From contig DIEY01000085.1 of NCBI GenBank assembly GCA_002418865.1, positions 1 through 24,589 on the forward strand: 24,589 nt of DNA. Direction: 5' to 3'. Origin of the DNA: Bacteroidales bacterium UBA5762. Its GTDB lineage: Bacteria; Bacteroidota; Bacteroidia; Bacteroidales; TTA-H9. The translations under genes were made by a program, and so were the position numbers. The notes below the pieces were generated by a model. The model saw only the letters and a list, made by a program, of their open reading frames with translations, made no database searches and had not been told where the DNA came from. Position 1 is the first letter of the stretch. Each line of letters starts with the position of its first letter. Below, in pieces: positions 1 through 7,141 of this stretch.

Positions 1-132
1 ACATTAGATATGAAGGAATTTCAGATGGATCCTCCTACAGCCATTATGGGAACTGTAAAAGCGGGGAATATCGTGGAAGTAGTTTTTACAGTTGAAATGA
101 ACAAGGACAATACGATTACATTGAACCAGTAG
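1..132 (+). CDS. YceI-like protein, C-terminal fragment (5' cut by window)
   Basis: An open frame runs from base 1 to a TAG at 130-132 and gives the last 43 residues of a protein. The stretch FQMDPPTAIMGTVKAG followed by VEVVFTVEM resembles the end of YceI-like domains, where a 'PPxxMGTIKxGdxixvxF' segment precedes the last beta strand of the lipocalin-like barrel. YceI proteins are usually secreted or periplasmic and bind lipid-like isoprenoids. The N-terminus and any signal peptide lie outside the window. A second YceI-like gene lies 1.3 kb downstream, so the two flank the outer-membrane protein gene between them. The family call rests on a short fragment and is moderate. Confidence 0.55.
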   Translation, partial: TLDMKEFQMDPPTAIMGTVKAGNIVEVVFTVEMNKDNTITLNQ

Positions 133-181
133 TTTAAATATTAAATATCAACAAATTACAAACAAACTAAATCCAAACTCT

Positions 182-1435
182 ATGAAGAAGTATTTATTCG
201 TTGTATTATTGGTTATTTCAGGGTATGCATTGAAGGCTCAGTTTGAGCAACCCCAATTGAGGTGTGATGATTTTGAGAAAGTTAATGTGAAGCTTGGGGG
301 AGATTTTGCCTTACAATATCAAATTTTAGATCATCATGCCGACAGTGCGTTGATTCCATTAGGCACAGGTTTTAATCTTCCAACGGCCAATATGACCGTT
401 GATGTTGATTTGGCTAAGGGCATGAGGCTTAATCTGGAAGTTTTTCTCTCATCGCGTCATCACAATGAAGCCTGGGTGAAAGGTGGATATTTTGTAATGG
501 ATGAGCTGCCTTTTATACATTCTGACTGGATAAGCAACCTTATGGACAAGATGACAATTACTATTGGAGATATGGAGATTAACTATGGTGATGCTCATTT
601 TCGTCGCTCTGATAATGGTAATGTTACGCGCAATCCTTTTGTTGGCAATTACATTATGGATGCTTACACTACAGCACCTTCTCTTGAAGTGATGTACCGT
701 AATAACGGGATCATTCTTATGGGAGCGCTTTCGACGGGCCAGTTGCGTCAGGATTTAACAGCCTATGATGGTAAAACTCATACTTATACAGATTATGATG
801 CCTTGAAAGAAATAGGAGCATATTGGAAAGTAGGATATGATCGCAATTTCAAAGAAAAAATTCGTGGTCGATTAACGGTTTCGGGTTATCATATGCCCGA
901 GAAAAATCATCGTAATACTCTATATGGTGGAGACCGTGCGGGTTCACGTTACTATTTGGTGATGAATCGTCAAACATTCAGTCCTACAGATGTGGATATC
1001 AAAGCGAATCACTTGAATACATATTTTTCTCCAGGTGCAGCCACCAAAACCAATGCCTTTATGGTCAATTTATTTAGCCGTATTTATGGATTCGAATTTT
1101 TTGGCACTTACGAGAATGCCACGGGTTTATATCCATCAAGTAAGGAATTTGAATTTAATCAGTTTGCTGTTGAAGGTCTTTACCGTTTTGGAAATGAAGA
1201 ACAGTTTTTTGGTGGAGCCCGCTATAATTATGTAAAAGGCAATACTGACTCGAAAAATCCACAAAGCATAGATAAGAGTGTAAATAGAATTCAAATAGGT
1301 GCAGGTTGGTTTTTGCTTAAATCTACAGTAGTGAAAGTGGAATATGTTAAGCAAAACTATAATGATTTTATCAATGAATTTGGTGCTGATGCCGGTTTCG
1401 ATGGTTTCATGGTAGAAGCTGCCATCAGTTTTTAA
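182..1435 (+). CDS. Outer-membrane beta-barrel protein (porin-like), unknown substrate
   Basis: 417 residues. Residues 1-19 form a signal peptide (MKK, a hydrophobic core, then LKAQ) of the kind cleaved by signal peptidase I in Bacteroidota. The mature part is rich in alternating aromatic/polar strands (for example FFGGARYNYVKGN and VVKVEYVKQNYNDF) and ends in phenylalanine (EAAISF), the usual C-terminal signal of an outer-membrane barrel recognised by the BAM machinery. No TonB box or plug domain is visible, so it looks like a porin-type barrel rather than a TonB receptor. I do not recognise a named family. It begins 49 bases after a YceI-like fragment and ends 3 bases before a second YceI-like frame, so it is probably co-transcribed with both. 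Its substrate cannot be read from the sequence. Confidence 0.75.
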   Translation: MKKYLFVVLLVISGYALKAQFEQPQLRCDDFEKVNVKLGGDFALQYQILDHHADSALIPLGTGFNLPTANMTVDVDLAKGMRLNLEVFLSSRHHNEAWVKGGYFVMDELPFIHSDWISNLMDKMTITIGDMEINYGDAHFRRSDNGNVTRNPFVGNYIMDAYTTAPSLEVMYRNNGIILMGALSTGQLRQDLTAYDGKTHTYTDYDALKEIGAYWKVGYDRNFKEKIRGRLTVSGYHMPEKNHRNTLYGGDRAGSRYYLVMNRQTFSPTDVDIKANHLNTYFSPGAATKTNAFMVNLFSRIYGFEFFGTYENATGLYPSSKEFEFNQFAVEGLYRFGNEEQFFGGARYNYVKGNTDSKNPQSIDKSVNRIQIGAGWFLLKSTVVKVEYVKQNYNDFINEFGADAGFDGFMVEAAISF

Positions 1436-1438
1436 ATA

Positions 1439-2143
1439 ATGAATATTATGCAAGCTTTGAGCCTTTTTGCCAGGTTGATGTTTTTTAGAAAAAATCCGAG
1501 AAAAATCGGCAAAAGGGCTCAACTTTGCTTATTTTCACCTGGTCATTTTTCAAAATCTTTTTGGAGTTTTATGTTAGCTTTAATGATATTGTCGGCGAAT
1601 TTAACTTCTAATGCACAGGCCTTGCCTCCTTATTCCATTAAAGGATTTTATCAAGGGATTATCCTCATTAAAGGACGAACCAACATTAATTCTTTTCAAT
1701 TGAAAGCAAATATTACGGAGCAGCCAATTGAATACGATCAGCAGAGTAACTCTTATTTTTTGCGCATTCCTGTTGAGAAATTTAAAGCAGCTAATCCTAT
1801 GATGGAAAAAGATTTCCGTAATCTTATGGAAGCCCATAAATATCCTGATATTATCATTCAGTTTAAGGAATTGAATCCTTCTGATTTAACGGGAAATGGT
1901 GAGGCTCCCATTTATTTAAAGATAAGAGAGAAAACTGTAAAAATGCAAATAGGGTTTTCAACCAATGAAGCACAAGCCAATCATATAGTTTTATCTGGAG
2001 AAAAGCCTTTGAAATTGAGCGAAGTGGATATTATTCCTCCAGATAAAATTTTTGGTCTCATTACCATTAAAGATGAATTAAGGATTAATTTTGCAATAGA
2101 AATAAGCCATATAAAGGTGAACGAATCGGCCAATGCATTTTAA
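1439..2143 (+). CDS. YceI-like secreted protein
   Basis: 234 residues from the first ATG. A hydrophobic segment (FWSFMLALMILSANLTSNAQA, about residues 39-59) looks like a signal peptide with cleavage after AQA. The mature part follows the YceI pattern: an early GxxxGxI strand, MEKDFRNLMEAHKYPDIIIQFK near residues 121-142, and near the end EVDIIPPDKIFGLITIKDEL, which parallels the PPxxxG ending of the fragment at 1-132. YceI domains form lipocalin-like barrels that hold isoprenoid-type ligands. The start is uncertain: the first 38 residues are unusually basic (RKNPRKIGKR) and overlie a 15-bp inverted repeat. Starts at 1478 or 1571 are alternatives, though 1571 would remove the basic n-region of the signal peptide. 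The 3' end overlaps the Rrf2 gene by 11 bases. Confidence 0.7.
   Translation: MNIMQALSLFARLMFFRKNPRKIGKRAQLCLFSPGHFSKSFWSFMLALMILSANLTSNAQALPPYSIKGFYQGIILIKGRTNINSFQLKANITEQPIEYDQQSNSYFLRIPVEKFKAANPMMEKDFRNLMEAHKYPDIIIQFKELNPSDLTGNGEAPIYLKIREKTVKMQIGFSTNEAQANHIVLSGEKPLKLSEVDIIPPDKIFGLITIKDELRINFAIEISHIKVNESANAF
1457..1522 (+). repeat. 15-bp imperfect inverted repeat at start of YceI-like gene
   Basis: Arms 1457-1471 (TTGAGCCTTTTTGCC) and 1508-1522 (GGCAAAAGGGCTCAA) pair over 15 positions with one G-U wobble. They enclose a 36-base loop that holds a smaller CCGA/TCGG stem. The element begins 22 bases after the stop of the upstream porin-like gene and spans the first codons of the annotated YceI-like frame. 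It could be an mRNA structure controlling translation or an attenuator, or could mean that the true start lies further downstream. No T-run follows, so it is not a classic terminator. Confidence 0.45.
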
Positions 2144-2555
2144 CACCAAGGTAAGGTACGGTTTAAGAGTGATGATAGAGATTGCTCTGCATAATGATGA
2201 TAAGGAAGGAGTATTTCAAAAGGATATTGCTTTTAGGCAGGGTATTTCATATAAATATCTCGATCATATTATTAGTGCGCTCAAAATTGCCAATTTAGTA
2301 GTTAAAAAGGGCCCTCGAAAAGGATATGTTTTGACTAAAGCACCTTCTGATATTTCCCTTTATGACATCGAACAAGCTTTTGAACCCGAGATGTTGTTGC
2401 AGGAGTGCATCGGAAACCCTGAGCTATGCGAAAGAAGTGGGATTTGTCAGGCACGTCATGTGTGGGTTGCTTTGAATGATAAAATTCTCGAATTTTTGAA
2501 AAGTCTATCTTTAGCTGATATTATCAACACAAAGGTTCCGCTTCATCAATTTTAA
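2133..2555 (+). CDS. Rrf2/IscR-family transcriptional regulator
   Basis: 140 residues, the usual Rrf2 length. The N-terminal winged helix is recognisable: KVRYGLRVMIEIALH, then a recognition helix around ISYKYLDHIISALKIANLVVKKGPRKGYVL (residues 38-67), which matches the 'YLexilxxLxxaGlvxsxrGxxGGyxL' pattern. Cys92, Cys99 and Cys105 (ECIGNPELCERSGIC) match the spacing of the Fe-S-binding cysteines of IscR-type Rrf2 proteins, so a redox-, iron- or NO-responsive cluster is likely (inference from family). The start overlaps the end of the YceI-like gene by 11 bases, which suggests translational coupling and points to the YceI/porin genes as probable targets. The precise regulon cannot be told from the sequence. 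Confidence 0.88.
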   Translation: MHFNTKVRYGLRVMIEIALHNDDKEGVFQKDIAFRQGISYKYLDHIISALKIANLVVKKGPRKGYVLTKAPSDISLYDIEQAFEPEMLLQECIGNPELCERSGICQARHVWVALNDKILEFLKSLSLADIINTKVPLHQF

Positions 2556-2735
2556 TAATAGGTTGAGATTGACATAGCTTTTTTATTTTAAATAACAGTA
2601 ATCTGAATTTAATGAATAGGTTTTCACTCTCAATCCTTATCTGTAGTAAATTCAAGCAATAAATGTAACTTTTGAGTTAGGTAGATTTATGATAAAACTC
2701 ACTGGGCATTTAAGAATCCACTAATAGTTTTCTTT

Positions 2736-2743
2736 TAACTTTG
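2736..2743 (+). promoter_or_regulatory. Bacteroidota -7 promoter box upstream of fabG
   Basis: TAACTTTG matches the Bacteroidota -7 consensus TAnnTTTG exactly and lies 30 bases before the fabG ATG, which predicts a leader of roughly 20-25 bases. No clear -33 TTTG is visible at the expected distance. The rest of the 218-base gap after the Rrf2 gene (2556-2773) shows nothing else that I can name. Confidence 0.6.
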
Positions 2744-2773
2744 CATCCTTAAAGATTAAAAATTTTCATCCAC

Positions 2774-3520
2774 ATGAAATTATTGGAAGGTAAAACTGCC
2801 TTAATTACAGGAGCAGCAAGAGGGATCGGGCGCTCTATAGCGTTGAAGTTTGCTTCCCAAGGAGCCCATATAGCTTTTTCGGATTTACAATTAGACGAGG
2901 CAACTCAAAAGCTGGAGGATGAAATCAGAGTAATAGGTGTTAAAGTCAAAGCCTATGCATCGGATGCTTCATCATTCAGTGATAGTGAGATATTGGTAAA
3001 TCGGGTTATAGAAGATTTTGGCACTATTGATATTTTAGTGAATAACGCAGGGATTACGCGTGATAATTTGCTGATGCGTATGAGTGAAAACGATTGGGAC
3101 TTGGTGATGAAAGTAAATTTAAAATCTGTGTTCAATTTAACCAAAGCCGTTCAAAAAATTATGTTAAAAAACAGATTTGGAAGCATCATTAATATGTCGT
3201 CGGTTGTTGGTGTGAAGGGTAATGCTGGACAGGCCAATTATTCTGCTTCCAAAGCTGGTATCATTGGTTTTACAAAGTCTATAGCACAAGAATTGGGCTC
3301 GCGCAATATAAGATGCAATGCTGTGGCACCAGGTTTCATAGAAACTGAAATGACGGCCAAACTTTCTGAAGAAGTTAAAAAAGATTGGGCCGAAAAGATA
3401 CCGCTTCGTCGTGCCGGCTTACCTGATGATGTGGCCAATGCTTGTCTATTTCTTGCCTCTGATTTGTCATCTTACATCACTGGACAAGTAATTCACGTTT
3501 GCGGCGGCATGGTTATGTAA
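2774..3520 (+). CDS. fabG: 3-oxoacyl-[acyl-carrier-protein] reductase FabG
   Basis: 248 residues, a typical length for FabG, the cytoplasmic NADPH-dependent short-chain reductase that reduces 3-oxoacyl-ACP in fatty acid elongation. The Rossmann motif TGAARGIG is at residues 12-19, NNAG at 90-93, the tetrad Asn at 115, and the catalytic set Ser143, Tyr156 and Lys160 (YSASK) is intact. The segment after Lys160 (IRCNAVAPGFIETEMT) and the ending SSYITGQVIHVCGGMVM are characteristic of FabG rather than generic SDR dehydrogenases. A -7 box lies just upstream. The VWA protein gene follows after 18 bases, so the two are probably co-transcribed. Confidence 0.93.
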   Translation: MKLLEGKTALITGAARGIGRSIALKFASQGAHIAFSDLQLDEATQKLEDEIRVIGVKVKAYASDASSFSDSEILVNRVIEDFGTIDILVNNAGITRDNLLMRMSENDWDLVMKVNLKSVFNLTKAVQKIMLKNRFGSIINMSSVVGVKGNAGQANYSASKAGIIGFTKSIAQELGSRNIRCNAVAPGFIETEMTAKLSEEVKKDWAEKIPLRRAGLPDDVANACLFLASDLSSYITGQVIHVCGGMVM

Positions 3521-3538
3521 TTAACATTGCCTCTCAAA

Positions 3539-5617
3539 ATGTCATTGATTGTTGAACATTCTGTCTGGTGGTTGGTAATAGCCCCAGTAGTGGGTTTTGT
3601 GTATGCATGGATTCTTTATCGCAACACCCGCGATATCTTCAGTCCTCGTATCCAAATCCTCTTGGGGATTTTTCGATTTGCAGTGGTGACTTTGCTAGTT
3701 ATTCTTCTATCAGGAGTTTTAGTAAAGCATGTAAAGAGCCGCTATGAAAAACCTCTTGTGGTTTTGGCTTTCGATAATAGTCAATCGATGGTACAATTAC
3801 CTGATTCATTAGAAGTTAGAAGGCAGTGGCAGGTTCTGTCGAAAGATCTCGAGACGAAGTTGTCACGCGATTTCGAAGTTATAAAACTTCGTTTCGGTTC
3901 ATCTGTTAGCGACAGTTTAAGTTTCGAATTTAACGAACCCGAAACTAATATTTCGGAAGTGTTTACATATATTCAAGAACGATTTCCTCAACGTGTTATC
4001 AGTGGATTAGTCTTAGCTTCGGATGGAATTATCAATCGAGGCCGCGATCCCTCTAACATGCCTGAAACAAGAATGTTTCCAGTTTTCCCTATTGCTTTTG
4101 GCGATACTTCTACCAGAAAGGATTTATCTTTCCAGGAAGTGCGATTTAATGAAATTACTTTCAGCAATTCGCAATTTCCCATCGAAATTTATATTAGAGC
4201 AGAATCGTGTAAAAATCAGAGATCATCGGTAAGCATCTATAGTAACCATAAAAAGTTATGGTCTTCTGATTTTACGATTTATTCTAATAATCAGGTGATA
4301 ACATTTTCTCCTTTATTAACAGCCGAAAAACCGGGCTTAATCCGTTATACGCTCGAGATTAATCCTGTTGAGGGCGAAATCAATACTCAAAATAACCGTA
4401 TGGATATTTTTGTGGAAGTGAAGGATAGTAGATTAAAAGTTTTAATTTTAGCCGATGCTCCACATCCTGATATTGCTGCCATAAAGAAAGTATTTGCATT
4501 TCGCGATATATATCAAATTGAAGATGATTTGATCTCTGATTTCAAGAAAGATATACTTCAGTATGATCTCATCATTTTTCATCAATTACCCTCAACTCGG
4601 GTTTCTATCAACGATATTTATGAACAAACCAGGAAAGCAGGCAAACCGGTTTTGTTTATCTTAGGTCAGAGTTCGGATATTGAATTATTCAATGCCATGC
4701 AAATAGGTTTGAAGATCAATGGGCAAGGAGAAAGTTTTGTCAATGCTTATCCTGTGCTTTCTTCCGATTTTCAGCTTTTTAAAACGGATAATCGTTTGCT
4801 GGAGACCCTCGATAAATTGCCACCTCTTATTTCTCCCGATGGAATTTATTCTATTGCGCCCACTGCAATTCTTTATTTTTATCAGAAAGTAGATAATGTG
4901 TTAACATCCAATCCTTTGATAGTTTTTCATCGTAATCAAAATCAAGAAATAGGGATAATTGCTGGCGAGGGCTTATGGTGGTGGAGAAACATTTTATATC
5001 AAAATTATCAGAATCACGAGATATTTGAGGAATTTTTCCATACCATCGTACAATATTTAATTAGCGGAGAGTCAACAGGAAACTTTAGAGTTAGAGTAGC
5101 CAATCGTTTTCAGGGGAACGAACATGTAAAATTTAGTGCCGAATTGTATGATGCTACTTTTAAATTAATGAACGACCCCGAGGTTCATCTTGAAATTAAG
5201 GATGAAAATGGAGTAACCTATCCTTATATTTTCAATAGAGTAGGTAGTGCCTACGAACTCGACGCGGGGATATTCAATTCAGGGGTATATTACTGGACTG
5301 CCACAACTGAATTTAACAAGGCAGAGCTAACAGCAAAAGGTAATTTCGTTGTAGAACAAACCTTAGCCGAAAAAAACTACTTAAAAGCCAATCATGCTTT
5401 GTTATTTAGCCTAAGCCAGAAAAGCGGTGGAAAACTTATTTATCCGTCACAGGTCGATAGTATTCCGCTTTTATTGAAGAAAACGGGTAATACGGCCACA
5501 AAAGTTTATAGTGAAGAATCCTTTTTTAAATTGAATGATTTTTGGTGGTTGTTGGCTCTCATTGTTGTTCTTATTTCTGCAGAATGGGTTATCAGGAAAT
5601 GGTCGGGCATTTTGTAG
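3539..5617 (+). CDS. Membrane-anchored von Willebrand A domain protein
   Basis: 692 residues from the ATG at 3539; a TTG four codons upstream (3527) is a less likely start. Two N-terminal membrane segments (about residues 9-27 and 39-62) precede a VWA-like fold that starts at KPLVVLAFDNSQSM. The MIDAS motif DxSxS is present as D79-N-S81-Q-S83, and LVLASDGIINRG supplies the later MIDAS aspartate. The middle part is extracytoplasmic beta-rich sequence, and a final membrane helix (WWLLALIVVLISAEWVI) sits near the C-terminus. The layout resembles the large VWA/BatA-like membrane proteins of Bacteroidota, whose function is mostly unknown. It sits between fabG and the Ste24 protease with short gaps and probably shares their transcript. 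No enzyme activity is indicated. Confidence 0.75.
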   Translation: MSLIVEHSVWWLVIAPVVGFVYAWILYRNTRDIFSPRIQILLGIFRFAVVTLLVILLSGVLVKHVKSRYEKPLVVLAFDNSQSMVQLPDSLEVRRQWQVLSKDLETKLSRDFEVIKLRFGSSVSDSLSFEFNEPETNISEVFTYIQERFPQRVISGLVLASDGIINRGRDPSNMPETRMFPVFPIAFGDTSTRKDLSFQEVRFNEITFSNSQFPIEIYIRAESCKNQRSSVSIYSNHKKLWSSDFTIYSNNQVITFSPLLTAEKPGLIRYTLEINPVEGEINTQNNRMDIFVEVKDSRLKVLILADAPHPDIAAIKKVFAFRDIYQIEDDLISDFKKDILQYDLIIFHQLPSTRVSINDIYEQTRKAGKPVLFILGQSSDIELFNAMQIGLKINGQGESFVNAYPVLSSDFQLFKTDNRLLETLDKLPPLISPDGIYSIAPTAILYFYQKVDNVLTSNPLIVFHRNQNQEIGIIAGEGLWWWRNILYQNYQNHEIFEEFFHTIVQYLISGESTGNFRVRVANRFQGNEHVKFSAELYDATFKLMNDPEVHLEIKDENGVTYPYIFNRVGSAYELDAGIFNSGVYYWTATTEFNKAELTAKGNFVVEQTLAEKNYLKANHALLFSLSQKSGGKLIYPSQVDSIPLLLKKTGNTATKVYSEESFFKLNDFWWLLALIVVLISAEWVIRKWSGIL

Positions 5618-5650
5618 GAATAACTTAAGAATTGATTAAAAATTAAATAC

Positions 5651-6916
5651 ATGAATACAAGTGTTATTTATTTGTTTTATGGTTTTTTGGTTATCCTCAT
5701 CCTCAGTTATGCTGCTGAAAGAATTTTGGAGTCGTTGAATATTAGAAATTGGCCTCATGCGGTTCCCGAAATCATTCAAGATATATTTCCTGAGGATAAG
5801 TTCAACGAAGCCCGTAAATATCAATTATCCAATTACAATGTCGATTTGCTTGAATCAACTCTTACTTTCATTCTTACTATAGGGTTTTTGTATTTTGGAG
5901 GTTTTGCATGGTTAGATAGCATAGTCCGCTCTTTGACGGACAACCTCATTTTTCAGACTTTAATATTTTTTGGAATTATTGCAGCAATTGGATTTATCAT
6001 CAAGCTTCCCTTCGATATTTATGATACCTTCGGAATAGAAACGCGTTTTGGTTTCAACACTACTACTCCAAAAGTATATTTTACCGATCAATTAAAGTCG
6101 GCATTAATAGCCATTATAATTGGAGTACCCTTGCTTTCGTTCATTGTTTTTCTTTATCAAAAAACCGGACAATATTTTTGGGTGCTGGTGTGGGTGGTAA
6201 TAAGCCTTTTTACATTGTTCATGTCGTTGTTTTACAGTAATTTAATCGTTCCATTATTCAACAAGCAAACTCCTATTGCTGAGGGAGAGTTGCGTGATGC
6301 CATAGAAGAATTTTCGCGGAAGGCAGGTTTTAAGGTGAAAGATATTTACGTAATTGATAGCTCAAAAAGGAGTAATAAGGCCAATGCTTATTTTACCGGC
6401 CTTGGACCCGAAAAAAGAATTGTTTTATTTGATACTCTTGTCAATAATTTCACAACCGATGAGATATTGGCGGTTCTGGCTCATGAAATAGGCCATTACA
6501 AGCATCATCATACAACCAAAGGACTCATTACCAGTTTACTTCAAATGGGAGTAATTCTGTTTATTTTTTCACTATTTGTAAAACCTGGCTCGGAATTAAC
6601 CGAAATTCTATGCAATGCCGTGGCAGGGGCAAAACCGGTAAGTCCATCATTTTATATGGGACTCATTGGTTTTAGTCTTTTATTCAGTCCTATTTCGGCC
6701 TTATTGGGATTAATTTTCAATTCTATCTCGCGTAGGCATGAATTTCAGGCTGATGCTTTTGTGGCTGAACATAATATGCAAGAAAACTTATCATCGGCTC
6801 TTAAAAAGTTATCTGTCAATCATTTAAGCAATCCTTTTCCGCATCCTCTCTATGTAAAAGTTTATTATTCACATCCTCCATTGATGGAAAGACTGAAGGC
6901 GCTGGGAAAATCGTAA
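5651..6916 (+). CDS. Ste24-type M48 family zinc metalloprotease (CAAX endopeptidase-like)
   Basis: 421 residues with several membrane helices (about 6-22, 70-87, 100-118, 150-170, 176-198, 292-310 and 336-358). The zinc-binding HExxH motif is H278-E-I-G-H282 (LAHEIGHYKHHH), and the third ligand is Glu364 in RRHEFQADAF, the arrangement of the M48A/Ste24 family. The N-terminal segment that includes YDTFGIETRFGFN is also typical. Eukaryotic Ste24 cleaves prenylated CAAX proteins. Bacterial members lack that substrate and are generally thought to act in membrane-protein quality control. The gene follows the VWA gene by 33 bases. The region after it contains hairpins facing a convergent gene. Confidence 0.92.
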   Translation: MNTSVIYLFYGFLVILILSYAAERILESLNIRNWPHAVPEIIQDIFPEDKFNEARKYQLSNYNVDLLESTLTFILTIGFLYFGGFAWLDSIVRSLTDNLIFQTLIFFGIIAAIGFIIKLPFDIYDTFGIETRFGFNTTTPKVYFTDQLKSALIAIIIGVPLLSFIVFLYQKTGQYFWVLVWVVISLFTLFMSLFYSNLIVPLFNKQTPIAEGELRDAIEEFSRKAGFKVKDIYVIDSSKRSNKANAYFTGLGPEKRIVLFDTLVNNFTTDEILAVLAHEIGHYKHHHTTKGLITSLLQMGVILFIFSLFVKPGSELTEILCNAVAGAKPVSPSFYMGLIGFSLLFSPISALLGLIFNSISRRHEFQADAFVAEHNMQENLSSALKKLSVNHLSNPFPHPLYVKVYYSHPPLMERLKALGKS

Positions 6917-7052
6917 GCCCGAATTAAGCCAACTGTATCTATTGTTTAGTAGTAATGGTGGGCTTGAAAATAATTCTCAACAGTAGTAATAGGTTTTCCT
7001 CTTTACACATAATCCTCTACTATGCATGATCTTTTGAAGTTTCGAAAACAAA

Positions 7053-7075
7053 TTTTATCAATTCATTTGATAAAA
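7053..7075 (+). terminator. AT-rich hairpin downstream of the Ste24 gene
   Basis: TTTTATCAA (7053-7061) and TTGATAAAA (7067-7075) form a perfect 9-bp stem with a 5-base loop in the convergent gap 6917-7141. It is a plausible weak terminator for the fabG-VWA-Ste24 unit, but it is AT-rich and lacks a clear following T-run. Confidence 0.35.
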
Positions 7076-7092
7076 GAGGCGAGATGTAATTA

Positions 7093-7109
7093 AAGGCTTT
7101 ATGAAAGCC
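7093..7109 (-). terminator. Small hairpin downstream of the DUF5686 gene
   Basis: On the minus strand GGCTTT-CAT-AAAGCC is followed by TTTAATT, about 35 bases past the stop of the minus-strand gene. The stem has only 6 bp, with a loop of 3. It is a possible weak intrinsic terminator. Confidence 0.35.
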
Positions 7110-7141
7110 CTGATGGGATTTTAGGTGAAGATTTGAGAGAA

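Noticed and set aside
1136..1522. A 128-codon minus-strand open frame opposite the porin-like gene end
   Set aside because: It lies antisense to a well-supported coding region, has no domain-like composition, and its reading mirrors the real gene's codons.
2556..2773. Search for an RNA gene or riboswitch in the gap before fabG
   Set aside because: No tRNA-like, riboswitch-like or long paired structure was found, only a -7 promoter box.
6915..6965. AAGCCC/GGGCTT inverted repeat after the Ste24 gene
   Set aside because: A 6-bp stem with a 39-base loop, easily expected by chance.
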